From contig NZ_JAHUXA010000030.1 in the NCBI RefSeq assembly GCF_019218745.1, positions 1-33,093 on the forward strand: a stretch of 33,093 nucleotides of DNA, written 5' to 3'. The notes beneath the pieces were generated by a model. The model did not search any database and was not told the DNA's origin. It saw only the letters and a program-made list of their open reading frames with translations. Positions within the stretch are counted from its first letter, which is position 1, and each line of letters begins with the position of its first letter. This DNA is from Enterobacter sp. ENT03 (GTDB lineage: Bacteria > Pseudomonadota > Gammaproteobacteria > Enterobacterales > Enterobacteriaceae). The translations under genes were made by a program, and so were the position numbers. Positions 18,370 through 31,397 of the stretch are shown here, one piece after another.

Positions 18370-19490
18370 ACACCTTTACCGATCGCTGGCGGCAACTGGA
18401 CTGGGATGACATCCGGCTGCGTATTCACAGTAAAACCGCCAGAGATGTCGAACGCGCGCTCGCTGCCACGCACCCGACGCGCGAGGACATGATGGCGCTG
18501 CTCTCCCCCGCTGCCAGCGCGTATCTGGAGCCGCTGGCCCAACGTTCGCAGCAGCTGACCCGTCAGCGTTTTGGCAACACGGTCAGTTTCTACGTGCCGT
18601 TGTACCTGTCGAACCTTTGCGCCAACGACTGCACCTACTGCGGCTTTTCGATGAGCAACCGTATTAAGCGCAAAATCCTCGACGAGGATGAGATCGCCCG
18701 GGAGTGCGCCGCCATCCGTGAAATGGGCTTTGAACACATTCTTCTGGTCACCGGCGAGCACGAAAAGAAAACCGGTATGGACTATTTTCGTCGCCATATC
18801 CCGGCAATTCGCCGCCAGTTTGCCTCGCTGCACATGGAAGTGCAGCCGCTGTCGCAGGCAGAGTATGCCGAGCTGAAAACTCTCGGGCTGGATGGTGTGA
18901 TGGTCTATCAGGAAACCTATCACGAAGGGATTTATGCGCAGCACCATCTGAAAGGTAAGAAACAGGATTTCTTCTGGCGGCTGGAAACCCCGGACCGGCT
19001 CGGCCGCGCGGGCATCGATAAAATAGGGTTGGGCGCATTAATCGGCTTGTCTGATGACTGGCGCGTGGACTGTTTTATGGTCGCAGAGCATCTGCTGTGG
19101 TTGCAAAAACAGCACTGGCAGAGCCGATACTCGATCTCGTTTCCGCGTCTGCGCCCTTGTACGGGCGGCATTGAACCCGCCTCTGTCATGGATGAGCGCC
19201 AGCTGGTGCAAACCCTGTGCGCGTTTCGCCTGTTCGCGCCGGAAGTGGAACTGTCGCTGTCGACGCGAGAATCACCGTGGTTCCGGGACAACGTGATCCC
19301 ACTGGCAGTAAATAACGTGAGTGCGTTTTCGAAAACGCAGCCCGGCGGCTATGCCGATGACCATCCGGAACTGGAGCAGTTCGCTCCTCATGACGGGCGG
19401 CGTCCTGAAGAAGTGGCGAGCGCGCTGCGGCGTCGCGGGTTGCAACCGGTATGGAAAGACTGGGATAGCTGGCTGGGGCGCAATTTGTAA
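18366..19490 (+). CDS. thiH: 2-iminoacetate synthase (tyrosine lyase) ThiH
   Basis: Radical SAM enzyme that splits tyrosine into p-cresol and dehydroglycine, the glycine source for thiazole in facultative anaerobes. The 374-aa protein is three residues shorter than E. coli ThiH. The cluster motif CANDCTYC (Cys85, Cys89, Cys92) is intact. [24 protein letters not shown] and the C-terminal SLSTRES with [14 protein letters not shown] are also present. It is the last gene of the thi operon; no clear terminator follows before the PTS genes, so read-through is possible. Confidence 0.97.
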   Translation: MNTFTDRWRQLDWDDIRLRIHSKTARDVERALAATHPTREDMMALLSPAASAYLEPLAQRSQQLTRQRFGNTVSFYVPLYLSNLCANDCTYCGFSMSNRIKRKILDEDEIARECAAIREMGFEHILLVTGEHEKKTGMDYFRRHIPAIRRQFASLHMEVQPLSQAEYAELKTLGLDGVMVYQETYHEGIYAQHHLKGKKQDFFWRLETPDRLGRAGIDKIGLGALIGLSDDWRVDCFMVAEHLLWLQKQHWQSRYSISFPRLRPCTGGIEPASVMDERQLVQTLCAFRLFAPEVELSLSTRESPWFRDNVIPLAVNNVSAFSKTQPGGYADDHPELEQFAPHDGRRPEEVASALRRRGLQPVWKDWDSWLGRNL

Positions 19491-19567
19491 CCGGTTTCAC
19501 CCTTCACAGGTTTCTTTGTGATGCCCGACACACAATCGCCGCAAAGCGGTTGTTGATCCCCGGGTGC

Positions 19568-19588
19568 GGGATAATTATCAATTATCCC
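19568..19588 (+). promoter_or_regulatory. Perfect 21-bp dyad upstream of the EIIB gene
   Basis: Arms GGGATAATT (19568-19576) and AATTATCCC (19580-19588) flank ATC. It ends 19 bp before the EIIB ATG and 9 bp before its GAGG ribosome site. The tight symmetry suggests an operator for a dimeric regulator; an RNA hairpin near the ribosome site is the alternative. No regulator gene lies nearby. Confidence 0.5.
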
Positions 19589-19607
19589 ATCTACATCGAG
19601 GCTAACT

Positions 19608-19913
19608 ATGAAAAACATCGTTTTATGCTGTGCTGCAGGTATGTCCACCAGCATGTTGGTTCAACGTATGAAAGATGCGGCGCAGAAAAAAGGCGTCGAG
19701 GTGACCATCAAAGCCGTGCCAGTGGCGGAGTTTAAAGACAACATCGCGGCGGCAGATATTGTGCTGCTGGGTCCACAGGTTAAATACGAGCTGGCTAAAC
19801 TTCAGGCGCAGGCTGAGCCGCTGGGCAAAAAGGTCGCCGTTATCGATATGATGGATTACGGCATGATGAAAGGTGATGTCGTGCTGGAAAAAGCCCTTAA
19901 GCTGCTGGAGTGA
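19608..19913 (+). CDS. PTS EIIB component, lactose/chitobiose family
   Basis: A 101-aa cytoplasmic phosphocarrier. The N-terminal strand leads into the phosphorylation loop CCAAGMSTSMLV, where Cys8 aligns with the active Cys10 of E. coli ChbB (CSAGMSTS). VLLGPQVKYEL and the end VIDMMDYGMMKGD also match the family. It lies 117 bp after thiH and 4 bp before the EIIA gene. Neither an EIIC permease nor a glycosidase is in the window, so the substrate cannot be told. Such a pair could serve a distant EIIC or act as a regulatory phosphorelay (inference). Confidence 0.93.
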   Translation: MKNIVLCCAAGMSTSMLVQRMKDAAQKKGVEVTIKAVPVAEFKDNIAAADIVLLGPQVKYELAKLQAQAEPLGKKVAVIDMMDYGMMKGDVVLEKALKLLE

Positions 19914-19917
19914 TCGC

Positions 19918-20235
19918 ATGGAAGATTTGGAAACTATCATCATGGAGTTGCTGGTTAACGCAGGCGCAGCACGCAGCGAGGCGTTAACGGCACTGCAGCT
20001 GGCACGTAAAGGTGATTTCGCAGGGGCAGAAACCGCCATGGAGGAGTCCCGGGAATACGTTAAGCACGCGCATAAAATCCAGACGCAGCTGATAGGTCTT
20101 GATGAAGGTGAAGGCAAGTTGCCGGTGAATCTGATCACCGTGCACTCGCAGGATCATCTGATGAACGCGATGGTGATTCAGGATCTGGCGGGCGATATGA
20201 TTGAGTTGTATCGACGTCTCCCCCCGCTAAACTAA
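19918..20235 (+). CDS. PTS EIIA component, lactose/chitobiose family
   Basis: A 105-aa helical protein of the EIIA-lac type, which forms trimers and passes phosphate from HPr to EIIB. The active His76 and the metal-binding Asp79 are in TVHSQDHLMNAM, matching the VHxQDHLM motif of LacA and ChbA. The helices MEDLETIIMELLVNAG and ALTALQLARKGDF correspond to the family's first two. The start at 19918 is four bases after the EIIB stop, so the two are cotranslated. It converges on rpoC and shares its terminator. Confidence 0.93.
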   Translation: MEDLETIIMELLVNAGAARSEALTALQLARKGDFAGAETAMEESREYVKHAHKIQTQLIGLDEGEGKLPVNLITVHSQDHLMNAMVIQDLAGDMIELYRRLPPLN

Positions 20236-20251
20236 TCTCCGCTTTAAGCGC

Positions 20252-20280
20252 AAAAAAAAACCCGCCGAAGCGGGTTTTTT
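20252..20280. terminator. Bidirectional terminator between EIIA and rpoC
   Basis: Stem CCCGC/GCGGG (20261-20265 with 20270-20274, loop CGAA) has runs of A on the left and T on the right. It works as a Rho-independent terminator for both the plus-strand PTS genes and the minus-strand rpoBC transcript. Confidence 0.92.
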
Positions 20281-20299
20281 ATTATCGGGTTCTCAACGA

Positions 20300-23200
20300 T
20301 TACTCGTTGTCAGAACCGCCCAGGCCTGCGTTCAGCAGTTCTGCCAGGCTGGCAGACGCATCTTCAGCAGTTACCTGCGGTGCAGCCGGGAGTTCACCCG
20401 CAGCACGGCGGCGCATACGATCCTGATGGTACGCATAACCGGTACCAGCCGGGATCAGACGACCCACGATAACGTTCTCTTTCAGACCGCGCAGTTCGTC
20501 GCGTTTGCCCGCAACGGCTGCTTCGGTAAGCACACGAGTGGTCTCCTGGAACGATGCCGCGGAGATGAAGGACTCGGTTGCCAGAGACGCTTTGGTAATA
20601 CCCAGCAGATCGCGAGCGTAGGTCGCTGCAATTTTGCCGTTCGCTTCCAGTTCGCGGTTAGCGATCTTGACGCGGGAGTATTCAGCCTGCTCGCCTTCCA
20701 GGAAGTCAGAGCTTCCTGCATTAGCGATAGTGGCTTTACGCAGCATCTGACGCACGATAACTTCGATGTGCTTATCGTTGATCTTAACGCCTTGCAGACG
20801 GTAAACGTCCTGTACTTCGTTGGTGATATAACGCGTAACGGCGTGAACACCACGAAGACGCAGAATGTCGTGCGGCGCTTCCGGACCATCCGAAACCACA
20901 TCACCACGTTCGACACGTTCACCTTCGAACACGTTGAGCTGACGCCATTTCGGGATCATCTCTTCGTACGGCTCGCTACCATCAACCGGGGTGATAACCA
21001 GACGACGTTTCCCTTTGGTTTCTTTACCGAAGGAAATGATACCGCTGATTTCAGCCAGGATTGCCGGCTCTTTCGGACGACGCGCTTCGAACAGGTCAGC
21101 AACACGCGGCAGACCACCGGTGATGTCTTTAGTACCGCCGGATTCCATCGGAATACGCGCCAGGGTGTCACCACCGCTGATCTGTACGCCGTCTTCCAGC
21201 TGCACAATCGCTTTACCTGGCAGGAAGTACTGAGCTGGCATATCGGTACCAGGGATCAGAACGTCGTTACCGTTGGCATCAACGATTTTCAGTGCCGGAC
21301 GCAGATCTTTACCGCCCGCGGTACGTTCTGCAGAATCCAGAACCACCAGCGAAGACAGACCGGTCAGTTCGTCGGTCTGACGAGTAATCGTCTGGCCGTC
21401 GATCATATCGGTGAAGCGGATGAAACCAGCCACTTCGGTGATAACCGGCATGGTGTGCGGATCCCAGTTTGCTACGGTTTCGCCGCCTGCAACCTGCTCG
21501 CCATCACCCTTCGCCATGACCGCACCGTAAGGCACTTTATAGCTTTCTTTGGTACGACCGAATTCGTCGATCAGTTTCAGCTCGGTGTTACGGGAGGTCA
21601 CGACCAGCTTACCGCTGGAGTTCACAACCGATTTCGCGTTGCTAAGACGGATGCTACCTTTGTTTTTCACCTGGATGCTGGATTCAGCAGCCGCACGAGA
21701 TGCCGCACCACCGATGTGGAACGTACGCATCGTCAGCTGTGTACCCGGCTCACCGATGGACTGTGCTGCAATAACGCCGATGGCTTCACCTTTGTTGATG
21801 ATGTGGCCACGCGCCAGGTCACGACCATAGCAGTGTGCACATACACCAAAGTCGGTGTCACAGGATACGACGGAACGCACTTTCACGCTGTCTACGGAGT
21901 TCGCTTCCAGCAGGTCACACCATTGCTCATGCAGCAGCGTGTTGCGTGGAACCAGAATGTCCGCGGTGCCTGGTTTCAGTACGTCTTCAGCGGTCACACG
22001 GCCCAGAACACGATCGCGCAGCGGCTCTTTAACATCACCACCCTCGATAACCGGGGTCATGGTGATACCTTCGAGGGTGCCACAATCGTCTTCGGTAACC
22101 ACCAGGTCCTGCGCCACGTCAACCAGACGACGCGTCAGATAACCGGAGTTTGCCGTTTTCAGTGCGGTATCCGCCAGACCTTTACGCGCACCGTGCGTGG
22201 AGATGAAGTACTGGAGTACGTTCAGACCTTCACGGAAGTTCGCGGTGATCGGCGTTTCGATGATGGAGCCATCCGGCTTCGCCATCAGACCACGCATACC
22301 TGCCAGCTGACGAATCTGTGCCGCAGAACCACGCGCACCGGAGTCGGCCATCATGTAAATGCTGTTGAAGGAAACCTGCTGCTCTTCGACGCCGTCACGG
22401 TTAATAACGGTTTCGGTTTGCAGGTTGTCCATCATCGCTTTAGATACACGATCGTTCGCCGCCGCCCAAATATCGATAACTTTGTTATAGCGTTCGCCCG
22501 CAGTAACCAGACCAGACTGGAACTGTTCCTGAATTTCAGCAACTTCCGCTTCCGCTTCGCTGATGATTTCAGTTTTCTTCTCAGGGATCACCATATCGTC
22601 GATACCAACGGATGCACCTGAACGCGCTGCATAAGCAAAGCCGGTGTACATCGTCTGGTCAGCAAAGATAACGGTCGGTTTCAGGCCCAGAATGCGGTAA
22701 CAGGTGTTCAGCATTTTGGAGATCGCTTTCTTACCCAGCGCCTGGTTGACGATGGAGAAAGGCAGACCTTTCGGTACGATCATCCACAGGATCGCACGAC
22801 CAACGGTCGTATCAATCAGGCTGGTTTTCGCAACGAATTCGCCCTGTGCATCTTTTTCATATTCGGTGATACGCACTTTTACACGCGCATGCAGAGAGGC
22901 CAGGCCAGCGCGATAAATACGCTCAGCTTCTTTCGGGCCAGTCAGCACCATGCCTTCGCCTTTGGCGTTAACACAGTCACGGGTCATGTAGTACAGACCC
23001 AGTACAACGTCCTGAGACGGAACGATGATTGGTTCGCCGTTCGCCGGAGACAGAATGTTGTTGGTAGACATCATCAGCGCACGCGCTTCCAGCTGCGCTT
23101 CAAGCGTCAGCGGAACGTGTACTGCCATCTGGTCACCATCGAAGTCGGCGTTATATGCCGCACAAACCAGCGGGTGCAGCTGGATTGCTTTACCTTCGAT

Positions 23201-24523
23201 CAGAACAGGTTCAAATGCCTGGATACCCAAACGGTGCAGGGTTGGTGCACGGTTCAGCAGTACCGGGTGTTCGCGGATAACTTCGTCCAGAATATCCCAA
23301 ACGACAGCTTCTTCACGCTCAACCATTTTCTTGGCGGCTTTAATGGTGGTAGCAAGACCACGCAGTTCCAGCTTGCCGTAGATGAACGGTTTGAACAGCT
23401 CCAGCGCCATTTTTTTCGGCAGACCGCACTGATGCAGACGCAGGTATGGACCTACGGTGATAACAGAACGACCGGAGTAGTCAACACGCTTACCGAGCAG
23501 GTTCTGACGGAAACGACCCTGTTTACCTTTGATCATATCGGCCAAAGATTTCAGAGGACGTTTGTTAGAACCGGTGATCGCACGACCGCGACGACCGTTA
23601 TCCAGCAGGGCATCTACTGCTTCCTGCAGCATACGTTTTTCGTTACGTACGATGATGTCCGGCGCAGCCAGATCCAGCAGACGTTTCAGACGGTTGTTAC
23701 GGTTGATAACGCGACGATACAGATCGTTCAGATCTGACGTTGCGAAACGACCACCATCCAGCGGTACCAGCGGACGCAGATCTGGCGGCAGAACCGGCAG
23801 AACGGTCAGGATCATCCACTCTGGCTTGTTGCCAGACATCACGAATGCTTCCAGCAGCTTGATACGCTTGGTCAGCTTTTTACGCTTGGTTTCGGAGTTA
23901 GTTTCGTTCAGCTCTTCACGCAGCTGCTCGCACTCTTTCTCCAGATCCATGCTTTTCAGCAGGGCCTGGATCGCTTCCGCACCCATTTTCGCGTCGAATT
24001 CGTCACCGAACTCTTCCAGCGCGTCCAGATACTGTTCTTCGGTCAGGATCTGGTTACGTTCCAGATTGGTCATACCGCCTTCGATCACAACATAAGATTC
24101 GAAGTACAGAACACGTTCAATATCACGCAGCGGCATATCCAGCAGCAGACCGATACGGGACGGCAGGGATTTCAGGAACCAGATGTGCGCAGTCGGAGAC
24201 GCCAGTTCGATGTGGCCCATGCGCTCACGGCGCACTTTAGTCTGGGTCACTTCAACGCCGCACTTCTCACAGATCACACCACGGTGTTTCAGGCGCTTGT
24301 ACTTACCGCACAGGCACTCATAGTCTTTTACTGGCCCGAAAATACGCGCACAGAAAAGGCCGTCACGCTCAGGTTTGAACGTACGGTAGTTGATGGTTTC
24401 CGGCTTCTTAACTTCACCGAAAGACCATGAACGGATCATGTCTGGCGAGGCCAGCGCAATTTTGATCGCATCAAACTCTTCGGTTTTAGTCTGCGCTTTC
24501 AGAAACTTTAATAAATCTTTCAC
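20300..24523 (-). CDS. rpoC: RNA polymerase beta' subunit RpoC
   Basis: Largest subunit of RNA polymerase, forming the clamp and active centre. The 1407-aa protein is the length of E. coli RpoC. The N-terminal zinc site is Cys70, Cys72, Cys85 and Cys88. The catalytic NADFDGDQM with three Asp binds Mg. The second zinc region is visible as [16 protein letters not shown]. The C-terminus is [15 protein letters not shown]. The start is GTG ([11 protein letters not shown], read as Met) with a GGGAG site, as in E. coli; an upstream in-frame ATG would add 18 residues with no support. It follows rpoB after 76 bp with a hairpin between. Confidence 0.99.
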   Translation of the reverse strand: MKDLLKFLKAQTKTEEFDAIKIALASPDMIRSWSFGEVKKPETINYRTFKPERDGLFCARIFGPVKDYECLCGKYKRLKHRGVICEKCGVEVTQTKVRRERMGHIELASPTAHIWFLKSLPSRIGLLLDMPLRDIERVLYFESYVVIEGGMTNLERNQILTEEQYLDALEEFGDEFDAKMGAEAIQALLKSMDLEKECEQLREELNETNSETKRKKLTKRIKLLEAFVMSGNKPEWMILTVLPVLPPDLRPLVPLDGGRFATSDLNDLYRRVINRNNRLKRLLDLAAPDIIVRNEKRMLQEAVDALLDNGRRGRAITGSNKRPLKSLADMIKGKQGRFRQNLLGKRVDYSGRSVITVGPYLRLHQCGLPKKMALELFKPFIYGKLELRGLATTIKAAKKMVEREEAVVWDILDEVIREHPVLLNRAPTLHRLGIQAFEPVLIEGKAIQLHPLVCAAYNADFDGDQMAVHVPLTLEAQLEARALMMSTNNILSPANGEPIIVPSQDVVLGLYYMTRDCVNAKGEGMVLTGPKEAERIYRAGLASLHARVKVRITEYEKDAQGEFVAKTSLIDTTVGRAILWMIVPKGLPFSIVNQALGKKAISKMLNTCYRILGLKPTVIFADQTMYTGFAYAARSGASVGIDDMVIPEKKTEIISEAEAEVAEIQEQFQSGLVTAGERYNKVIDIWAAANDRVSKAMMDNLQTETVINRDGVEEQQVSFNSIYMMADSGARGSAAQIRQLAGMRGLMAKPDGSIIETPITANFREGLNVLQYFISTHGARKGLADTALKTANSGYLTRRLVDVAQDLVVTEDDCGTLEGITMTPVIEGGDVKEPLRDRVLGRVTAEDVLKPGTADILVPRNTLLHEQWCDLLEANSVDSVKVRSVVSCDTDFGVCAHCYGRDLARGHIINKGEAIGVIAAQSIGEPGTQLTMRTFHIGGAASRAAAESSIQVKNKGSIRLSNAKSVVNSSGKLVVTSRNTELKLIDEFGRTKESYKVPYGAVMAKGDGEQVAGGETVANWDPHTMPVITEVAGFIRFTDMIDGQTITRQTDELTGLSSLVVLDSAERTAGGKDLRPALKIVDANGNDVLIPGTDMPAQYFLPGKAIVQLEDGVQISGGDTLARIPMESGGTKDITGGLPRVADLFEARRPKEPAILAEISGIISFGKETKGKRRLVITPVDGSEPYEEMIPKWRQLNVFEGERVERGDVVSDGPEAPHDILRLRGVHAVTRYITNEVQDVYRLQGVKINDKHIEVIVRQMLRKATIANAGSSDFLEGEQAEYSRVKIANRELEANGKIAATYARDLLGITKASLATESFISAASFQETTRVLTEAAVAGKRDELRGLKENVIVGRLIPAGTGYAYHQDRMRRRAAGELPAAPQVTAEDASASLAELLNAGLGGSDNE

Positions 24524-24552
24524 GGATTTGCTCCCGTCGGAGTTAGCACAAT

Positions 24553-24580
24553 CTGGTGCCGGGAGTGACCCCGGCACCAG
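24553..24580 (-). repeat. Hairpin in the rpoB-rpoC gap
   Basis: Perfect 11-bp arms (CTGGTGCCGGG and its complement) surround a 6-nt loop. It lies 19 bp after the rpoB stop and about 30 bp before the rpoC start. There is no U-tract, so it should not terminate; a processing or mRNA-stability element is possible. Confidence 0.7.
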
Positions 24581-24599
24581 TGACCTGTTTGAGCGAGAG

Positions 24600-27500
24600 T
24601 TACTCGTCTTCCAGTTCGATGTTGATACCCAGCGAACGGATCTCTTTCAACAGTACGTTGAAGGATTCCGGCATGCCCGGTTCCATCTGATGGTTGCCGT
24701 CCACAATGTTTTTATACATTTTGGTACGACCATTAACGTCATCAGACTTAACGGTGAGCATTTCCTGCAGGGTGTATGCTGCGCCATATGCTTCCAGCGC
24801 CCACACTTCCATCTCCCCGAAGCGCTGACCACCGAACTGCGCCTTACCACCCAGCGGCTGCTGAGTAACCAGGCTGTAAGAACCGGTAGAACGCGCATGC
24901 ATCTTGTCATCAACCAGGTGGTTCAGTTTCAGCATGTACATATAGCCAACGGTAACCTGGCGCTCGAATTGCTCACCAGTACGTCCGTCGAACAGGGTAA
25001 TCTGACCAGAAGTCGGCAGGCCACCCAGCTGTAACAGTTCCTTGATTTCAGACTCTTTCGCACCGTCGAATACCGGCGTTGCGATCGGCATACCTTTACG
25101 CAGGTTCTCAGCCAGACGCAGAACTTCTTCATCAGTGAAGGTGTTCAGGTCAACTTTCTGACGAACGTCGGAGCCCAGATCGTAGGCACGCTGGATGAAT
25201 TCGCGCAGTTTCGCGACTTCCTGCTGCTGTTTCAGCATGGCGTTGATCTTATCGCCGATACCTTTAGCAGCCATACCCAGGTGAGTTTCCAGGATCTGAC
25301 CGATGTTCATACGAGACGGTACGCCCAGTGGGTTCAGTACGATGTCTACCGGCGTGCCGTTTTCATCGTAAGGCATATCTTCGATCGGGTTGATCTTAGA
25401 GATAACACCCTTGTTACCGTGACGACCCGCCATTTTGTCACCAGGCTGGATCTGACGTTTAACGGCCAGATACACTTTCACGATTTTCAGCACGCCCGGT
25501 GCCAGGTCATCGCCCTGTGTGATTTTGCGACGTTTCGCTTCGAGTTTTTTCTCGAACTCGTGCTTCAGTTCGTCATACTGCTCAGCCAGCTGTTCCAGCT
25601 GATTTTGTTTGCTTTCGTCGGTCAGGCCGAGTTCCAGCCAGCGATCGCGCGGCAGTTTGTCGAGCTTCTCAGCTTCAACACCACCGGAAACCAGCACAGC
25701 ATGGATACGGCTGAACAGGCCAGCTTCGAGGATCTGCAATTCTTCAGACAGGTCTTTTTTCGCCTGCTTCAGCTGCATCTCTTCGATTTCCAGCGCACGT
25801 TTGTCTTTTTCCACGCCATCGCGGGTAAAGACCTGAACGTCGATAACAGTACCGGAAACGCCGTTCGGTACACGCAGAGAAGAGTCTTTAACGTCAGACG
25901 CTTTCTCACCGAAGATCGCACGCAGCAGTTTTTCTTCTGGCGTCAGCTGGGTTTCACCTTTCGGCGTAACCTTGCCCACCAGAATGTCGCCGCCGGTCAC
26001 TTCTGCACCGATGTAAACGATACCGGATTCATCCAGTTTGGAGAGCGCTGCTTCACCCACGTTCGGGATGTCGGCGGTGATCTCTTCCGGCCCCAGCTTG
26101 GTGTCACGGGACACACACGCCAGTTCCTGAATATGGATGGTCGTGAAACGATCTTCCTGAACCACACGCTCGGAGACGAGGATGGAGTCTTCGAAGTTGT
26201 AACCATTCCACGGCATGAACGCTACGCGCATGTTCTGACCGAGCGCCAGTTCACCGAGGTCGGTGGACGGACCGTCTGCCAGCACGTCGCCGCGCTCAAT
26301 TGGCTCACCCAGAGACACACATGGCATCTGGTTGATACAGGTGTTCTGGTTAGAACGGGTGTATTTGGTCAGGTTATAGATGTCGATACCTGCTTCGCCC
26401 GGGTACATCTCGTCTTCGTTAACTTTGATAACGATACGAGAGGCATCCACGTACTGAACAGTACCGCCACGTTTAGCAACAGACGTCACACCGGAGTCAA
26501 CGGCAACAGCACGTTCCATACCAGTACCAACCAGCGGCTTATCAGCGCGCAGAGTCGGAACGGCCTGACGTTGCATGTTCGCACCCATCAATGCACGGTT
26601 GGCGTCATCGTGTTCCAGGAACGGGATCAGGGATGCACCGACGGAAACCACCTGCTGGGTGGAAACGTCCATGTAGTCAACCTGGTCGTTGCTGAACAAG
26701 CTGGATTCGCCTTTGCTACGGCAGGTAACGAGATCATCAACAAAGCGACCTTCGTCGTCCAGGTTGGTGTTCGCCTGAGCGATAACGTAGTTACCTTCTT
26801 CAATCGCAGAAAGGTAATGGATCTCGTCAGTTACCACACCGTCAGTCACTTTACGATACGGAGTCTCAAGGAAGCCGTATTCGTTAGTCTGTGCATAGAC
26901 GGACAGGGAGTTGATCAGACCGATGTTCGGACCTTCAGGCGTTTCGATTGGACATACGCGACCGTAGTGAGTCGGGTGTACGTCTCGAACTTCAAAGCCT
27001 GCGCGCTCACGGGTCAAACCGCCTGGGCCGAGTGCAGAGATACGACGTTTGTGCGTGATCTCAGACAGCGGGTTGTTCTGGTCCATAAACTGAGACAGCT
27101 GGCTGGAACCAAAGAACTCTTTCACTGCGGCAGAAATCGGCTTGGCGTTGATCATATCCTGAGGCATCAGGGTATCCAGATCGCCCAGAGACAGACGCTC
27201 TTTCACCGCACGCTCTACACGTACCAGGCCAACACGGAACTGGTTTTCTGCCATTTCGCCAACGGAACGAATACGACGGTTGCCGAGGTGGTCAATATCA
27301 TCCACTTCGCCTTTACCGTTACGGATACCGATGAGCTTCTTCATCACTTCAATGATGTCGTCTTTGCTCAGGATACCGGAACCTTCGATTTCGTCGCGCA
27401 GCAGTGAACGGTTGAACTTCATACGACCAACCGCAGACAGATCATAGCGGTCTTCGGAGAAGAACAGGTTCTCAAACAGGCTTTCAGCCGCTTCACGCGT

Positions 27501-28628
27501 CGGTGGTTCACCAGGACGCATCATGCGGTAGATTTCAACCAGCGCACTCAGACGGTCGTTGGTTGGGTCGACACGGATGGTTTCAGAAATGTAGGCACCG
27601 TGATCCAGGTCGTTGGTAAACAGCGTTTCGATACGCTTGTGACCGGCCTGGCTCAGTTTCGCCAACAGGTCCAGAGAGAGTTCCATGTTTGCCGGGCAAA
27701 TCAGCTCGCCAGTAGACTCATCAACGTAGTCTTTAGCGGCAACTTTGCCTGCAATGTACTCAACCGGGACTTCAATCAGTTTGATGTCATCTTTTTCCAG
27801 CTGGCGAATGTGACGCGCGGTAATACGGCGCGCTTTTTCCACATACACTTTGCCGTTAGCTTCAATGTCGAAGGAAGCGGTTTCACCACGAAGGCGTTCC
27901 GGCACCAGCTCCATTTGCAGCTTGTTGTCACGAATTTCGAAGATGACTTTTTCAAAGAACAGGTCAAGGATCTGCTCAGTGGTGTAATTCAGTGCACGCA
28001 GGATGATAGTCGCTGGCAGTTTGCGGCGACGGTCAATACGTACAAACAGGTTGTCTTTCGGATCGAACTCGAAATCCAGCCATGAACCGCGGTAAGGAAT
28101 GATACGCGCGTTATACAGCACTTTACCTGAGGAGTGAGTTTTACCTTTGTCGCTGTCAAAGAATACGCCAGGACTACGGTGAAGCTGAGACACGATGACG
28201 CGCTCAGTACCGTTAATAACAAAGGTACCGTTATCGGTCATGAGCGGAATTTCGCCCATGTAAACTTCTTGCTCTTTGATGTCTTTAACGGTGCCTTCCG
28301 GCGCTTCGCGCTCGTAGATCACCAGACGCAGTTTTACACGCAGCGGTGCCGAGTAGGTCACGCCACGGATCTGGCATTCTTTTACATCAAAGACAGGCTC
28401 ACCAAGACGGTAACTGACGTACTGCAGTTCCGAATTGCCGCTGTAGCTCGTGATCGGGAACACGGAACGGAATGCTGCTTCCAGACCGTACTGCCCTTCA
28501 GGATCTTGCTCGATAAACTTCTGGAACGAGTCAAGCTGGATAGAAAGGAGATATGGAATGTCCAGCACTTGCGGACGTTTTCCAAAATCCTTACGAATAC
28601 GTTTTTTCTCGGTATAGGAGTAAACCAT
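24600..28628 (-). CDS. rpoB: RNA polymerase beta subunit RpoB
   Basis: Catalytic beta subunit of RNA polymerase, 1342 aa, as in E. coli. The rifampicin pocket [20 protein letters not shown] and its continuation [10 protein letters not shown] are wild type at the common resistance sites (Asp516, His526 and Ser531, E. coli numbering). Other landmarks are [45 protein letters not shown] and the end [11 protein letters not shown]. It is expressed mainly from the upstream ribosomal promoters through the rplL-rpoB attenuator. Confidence 0.99.
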   Translation of the reverse strand: MVYSYTEKKRIRKDFGKRPQVLDIPYLLSIQLDSFQKFIEQDPEGQYGLEAAFRSVFPITSYSGNSELQYVSYRLGEPVFDVKECQIRGVTYSAPLRVKLRLVIYEREAPEGTVKDIKEQEVYMGEIPLMTDNGTFVINGTERVIVSQLHRSPGVFFDSDKGKTHSSGKVLYNARIIPYRGSWLDFEFDPKDNLFVRIDRRRKLPATIILRALNYTTEQILDLFFEKVIFEIRDNKLQMELVPERLRGETASFDIEANGKVYVEKARRITARHIRQLEKDDIKLIEVPVEYIAGKVAAKDYVDESTGELICPANMELSLDLLAKLSQAGHKRIETLFTNDLDHGAYISETIRVDPTNDRLSALVEIYRMMRPGEPPTREAAESLFENLFFSEDRYDLSAVGRMKFNRSLLRDEIEGSGILSKDDIIEVMKKLIGIRNGKGEVDDIDHLGNRRIRSVGEMAENQFRVGLVRVERAVKERLSLGDLDTLMPQDMINAKPISAAVKEFFGSSQLSQFMDQNNPLSEITHKRRISALGPGGLTRERAGFEVRDVHPTHYGRVCPIETPEGPNIGLINSLSVYAQTNEYGFLETPYRKVTDGVVTDEIHYLSAIEEGNYVIAQANTNLDDEGRFVDDLVTCRSKGESSLFSNDQVDYMDVSTQQVVSVGASLIPFLEHDDANRALMGANMQRQAVPTLRADKPLVGTGMERAVAVDSGVTSVAKRGGTVQYVDASRIVIKVNEDEMYPGEAGIDIYNLTKYTRSNQNTCINQMPCVSLGEPIERGDVLADGPSTDLGELALGQNMRVAFMPWNGYNFEDSILVSERVVQEDRFTTIHIQELACVSRDTKLGPEEITADIPNVGEAALSKLDESGIVYIGAEVTGGDILVGKVTPKGETQLTPEEKLLRAIFGEKASDVKDSSLRVPNGVSGTVIDVQVFTRDGVEKDKRALEIEEMQLKQAKKDLSEELQILEAGLFSRIHAVLVSGGVEAEKLDKLPRDRWLELGLTDESKQNQLEQLAEQYDELKHEFEKKLEAKRRKITQGDDLAPGVLKIVKVYLAVKRQIQPGDKMAGRHGNKGVISKINPIEDMPYDENGTPVDIVLNPLGVPSRMNIGQILETHLGMAAKGIGDKINAMLKQQQEVAKLREFIQRAYDLGSDVRQKVDLNTFTDEEVLRLAENLRKGMPIATPVFDGAKESEIKELLQLGGLPTSGQITLFDGRTGEQFERQVTVGYMYMLKLNHLVDDKMHARSTGSYSLVTQQPLGGKAQFGGQRFGEMEVWALEAYGAAYTLQEMLTVKSDDVNGRTKMYKNIVDGNHQMEPGMPESFNVLLKEIRSLGINIELEDE

Positions 28629-28950
28629 TAGGGTTCCTCAGCTCGCTGACAAGTCGACCCATCTGCCCGACGAAAGGGACAGTTTGTGCAACACTATTTT
28701 GTTGACCGGAAAGTGGGGCACTTTCCGCAATGCTTGTTGCTATCACGCTTAAACCATTTCGTTGCGATTTACACAAAGCGTGAGCCCTGTCGCAATATAT
28801 TAAGTCGTCGATAGAAACAAGCATTGTGAGGGGAAGCCAGTAGTTAAACAGTGTGAAACACTACCGACACCCTACAGCGCAAAAAGGCTGGTGACTAAAA
28901 AGTCACCAGCCATCAGCCTAATTTCTCAGGCTGCAACCGGAAGGGTTGGC
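28629..28950 (-). promoter_or_regulatory. rplL-rpoB intergenic region
   Basis: These 322 bp hold no gene. They contain the attenuator just after rplL (28886-28911) and the long rpoB leader. In E. coli this gap also holds an RNase III processing site that separates the ribosomal and polymerase messages; I could not delimit it by eye here. Confidence 0.7.
28881..28911 (-). terminator. rplL-rpoB transcription attenuator
   Basis: On the minus strand a perfect 10-bp stem, GGCTGGTGAC with GTCACCAGCC, around a 6-nt loop is followed by only five T and then GCGC. This partial terminator fits the known role of letting about a fifth of ribosomal transcripts continue into rpoBC in E. coli. Confidence 0.9.
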
Positions 28951-29316
<366 letters not shown>

Positions 29317-29382
29317 TTAAATTGTTCCTGAATATCAGAATAAGTTTATACGTAAGCAAATGCTTTAGAAAGATGCCTGCAA

Positions 29383-29880
29383 TTAAGCAGCTTCTTTCGC
29401 ATCGCGTACAGCAGCCAGAGTACGAACCAGTTTGCCAGCCGAAGCTTCTTTCATGGTTGCCATCAGGCGTGCAATTGCTTCTTCGTAAGTCGGCAGAGTT
29501 GCCAGGCGATCGATCTGCGACGCCGGAATCAACTCACCTTCAAAGGCAGCGGCTTTGACCTCAAATTTTGCATTCGCTTTCGCGAAATCTTTGAACAGAC
29601 GAGCAGCAGCGCCCGGGTGTTCCATAGAATATGCAATCAGGGTCGGACCAACGAACGCGTCTTTCAGGCACTCGAACTGAGTACCTTCAACAACACGGCG
29701 CAGCAGGGTGTTACGAACAACACGCATGTATACGCCGGCTTCGCGACCTGCTTTACGCAGTTCAGTCATTTTATCTACGGTAACGCCACGGGAATCCGCA
29801 ACAACCGCAGACAGCGCGCCTTTGGCTACTTCGCTGACTTCAGCAACAATCGCTTGTTTGTCTTGAAGATTTAAAGCCAT
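29383..29880 (-). CDS. rplJ: 50S ribosomal protein L10
   Basis: A 165-aa base of the L7/L12 stalk, binding 23S rRNA. It starts [21 protein letters not shown] and shows [13 protein letters not shown]. The C-terminal helix that carries L7/L12 ends in [10 protein letters not shown]. As in E. coli, the L10-L12 complex is expected to repress its own message by binding the leader at 29881-30100. The start is preceded by AGGAGC. Confidence 0.98.
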   Translation of the reverse strand: MALNLQDKQAIVAEVSEVAKGALSAVVADSRGVTVDKMTELRKAGREAGVYMRVVRNTLLRRVVEGTQFECLKDAFVGPTLIAYSMEHPGAAARLFKDFAKANAKFEVKAAAFEGELIPASQIDRLATLPTYEEAIARLMATMKEASAGKLVRTLAAVRDAKEAA

Positions 29881-30114
29881 TAGCTTTGCTCCTGGATGTT
29901 TGCCAGGGCTTATGCCCTGGAACTCACTTCACTCTTCTCAACGAAAAGAGCGTCTTAATACGGTGAGCAGAAACAAGCCAAAGATACTTATAAAATGTCT
30001 TCAGGTTCTGTCACCGTCTACGCAGGGAATTAAGTTTCTTGCGAAACACCTGCGGTCTTGGACGGAGGCCTGGATTAGGCCAGGCTCCAACCGAAAATCT
30101 TTTCGTGGGCGAAG
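29881..30114 (-). promoter_or_regulatory. rplJ leader, L10 autoregulatory region
   Basis: The leader from the P-L10 promoter to rplJ is over 200 nt and contains several hairpins. Examples are CCTGG/CCAGG (30069-30084) and a perfect CCAGGGC-TTAT-GCCCTGG hairpin (29903-29920) just before the ribosome site. This arrangement fits the leader to which L10-L12 binds in E. coli to block rplJ translation. Confidence 0.7.
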
Positions 30115-30143
30115 ATTGTAGACAAATCCACCGCCCACGTAAA
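30115..30143 (-). promoter_or_regulatory. P-L10 promoter (rplJL-rpoBC)
   Basis: On the minus strand TTTACG (30138-30143) and TACAAT (30115-30120) are 17 bp apart, located just after rplA. The same hexamers and spacing are found at the E. coli L10 promoter. Confidence 0.85.
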
Positions 30144-30151
30144 GGCGAATA

Positions 30152-31348
<1,197 letters not shown>

Positions 31349-31367
31349 TTACGGGCACATGACCCAT

Positions 31368-31397
31368 AAAAACAAAAGGCGCGAAATTGTATGTCAA
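31368..31397 (-). promoter_or_regulatory. P-L11 promoter (rplKA) overlapping the nusG terminator
   Basis: A consensus -35 TTGACA (31392-31397, minus strand) sits in the loop and 3' arm of the nusG terminator. The region 16-20 bp further is T-rich (TGTTTTTATGGG), so the -10 is weak and not precisely assignable. This is the place of the L11 promoter in E. coli. Confidence 0.65.

Noticed and set aside
20426-22621. Open frame of about 730 codons antisense to rpoC
   Set aside because: It mirrors rpoC codon usage, its product resembles nothing known to me, and it has no ribosome site. Long antisense frames are common opposite highly expressed genes.
25281-27407. Open frame of about 700 codons antisense to rpoB
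   Set aside because: Shadow of rpoB for the same reasons; RpoB on the other strand is full length and near identical to E. coli.
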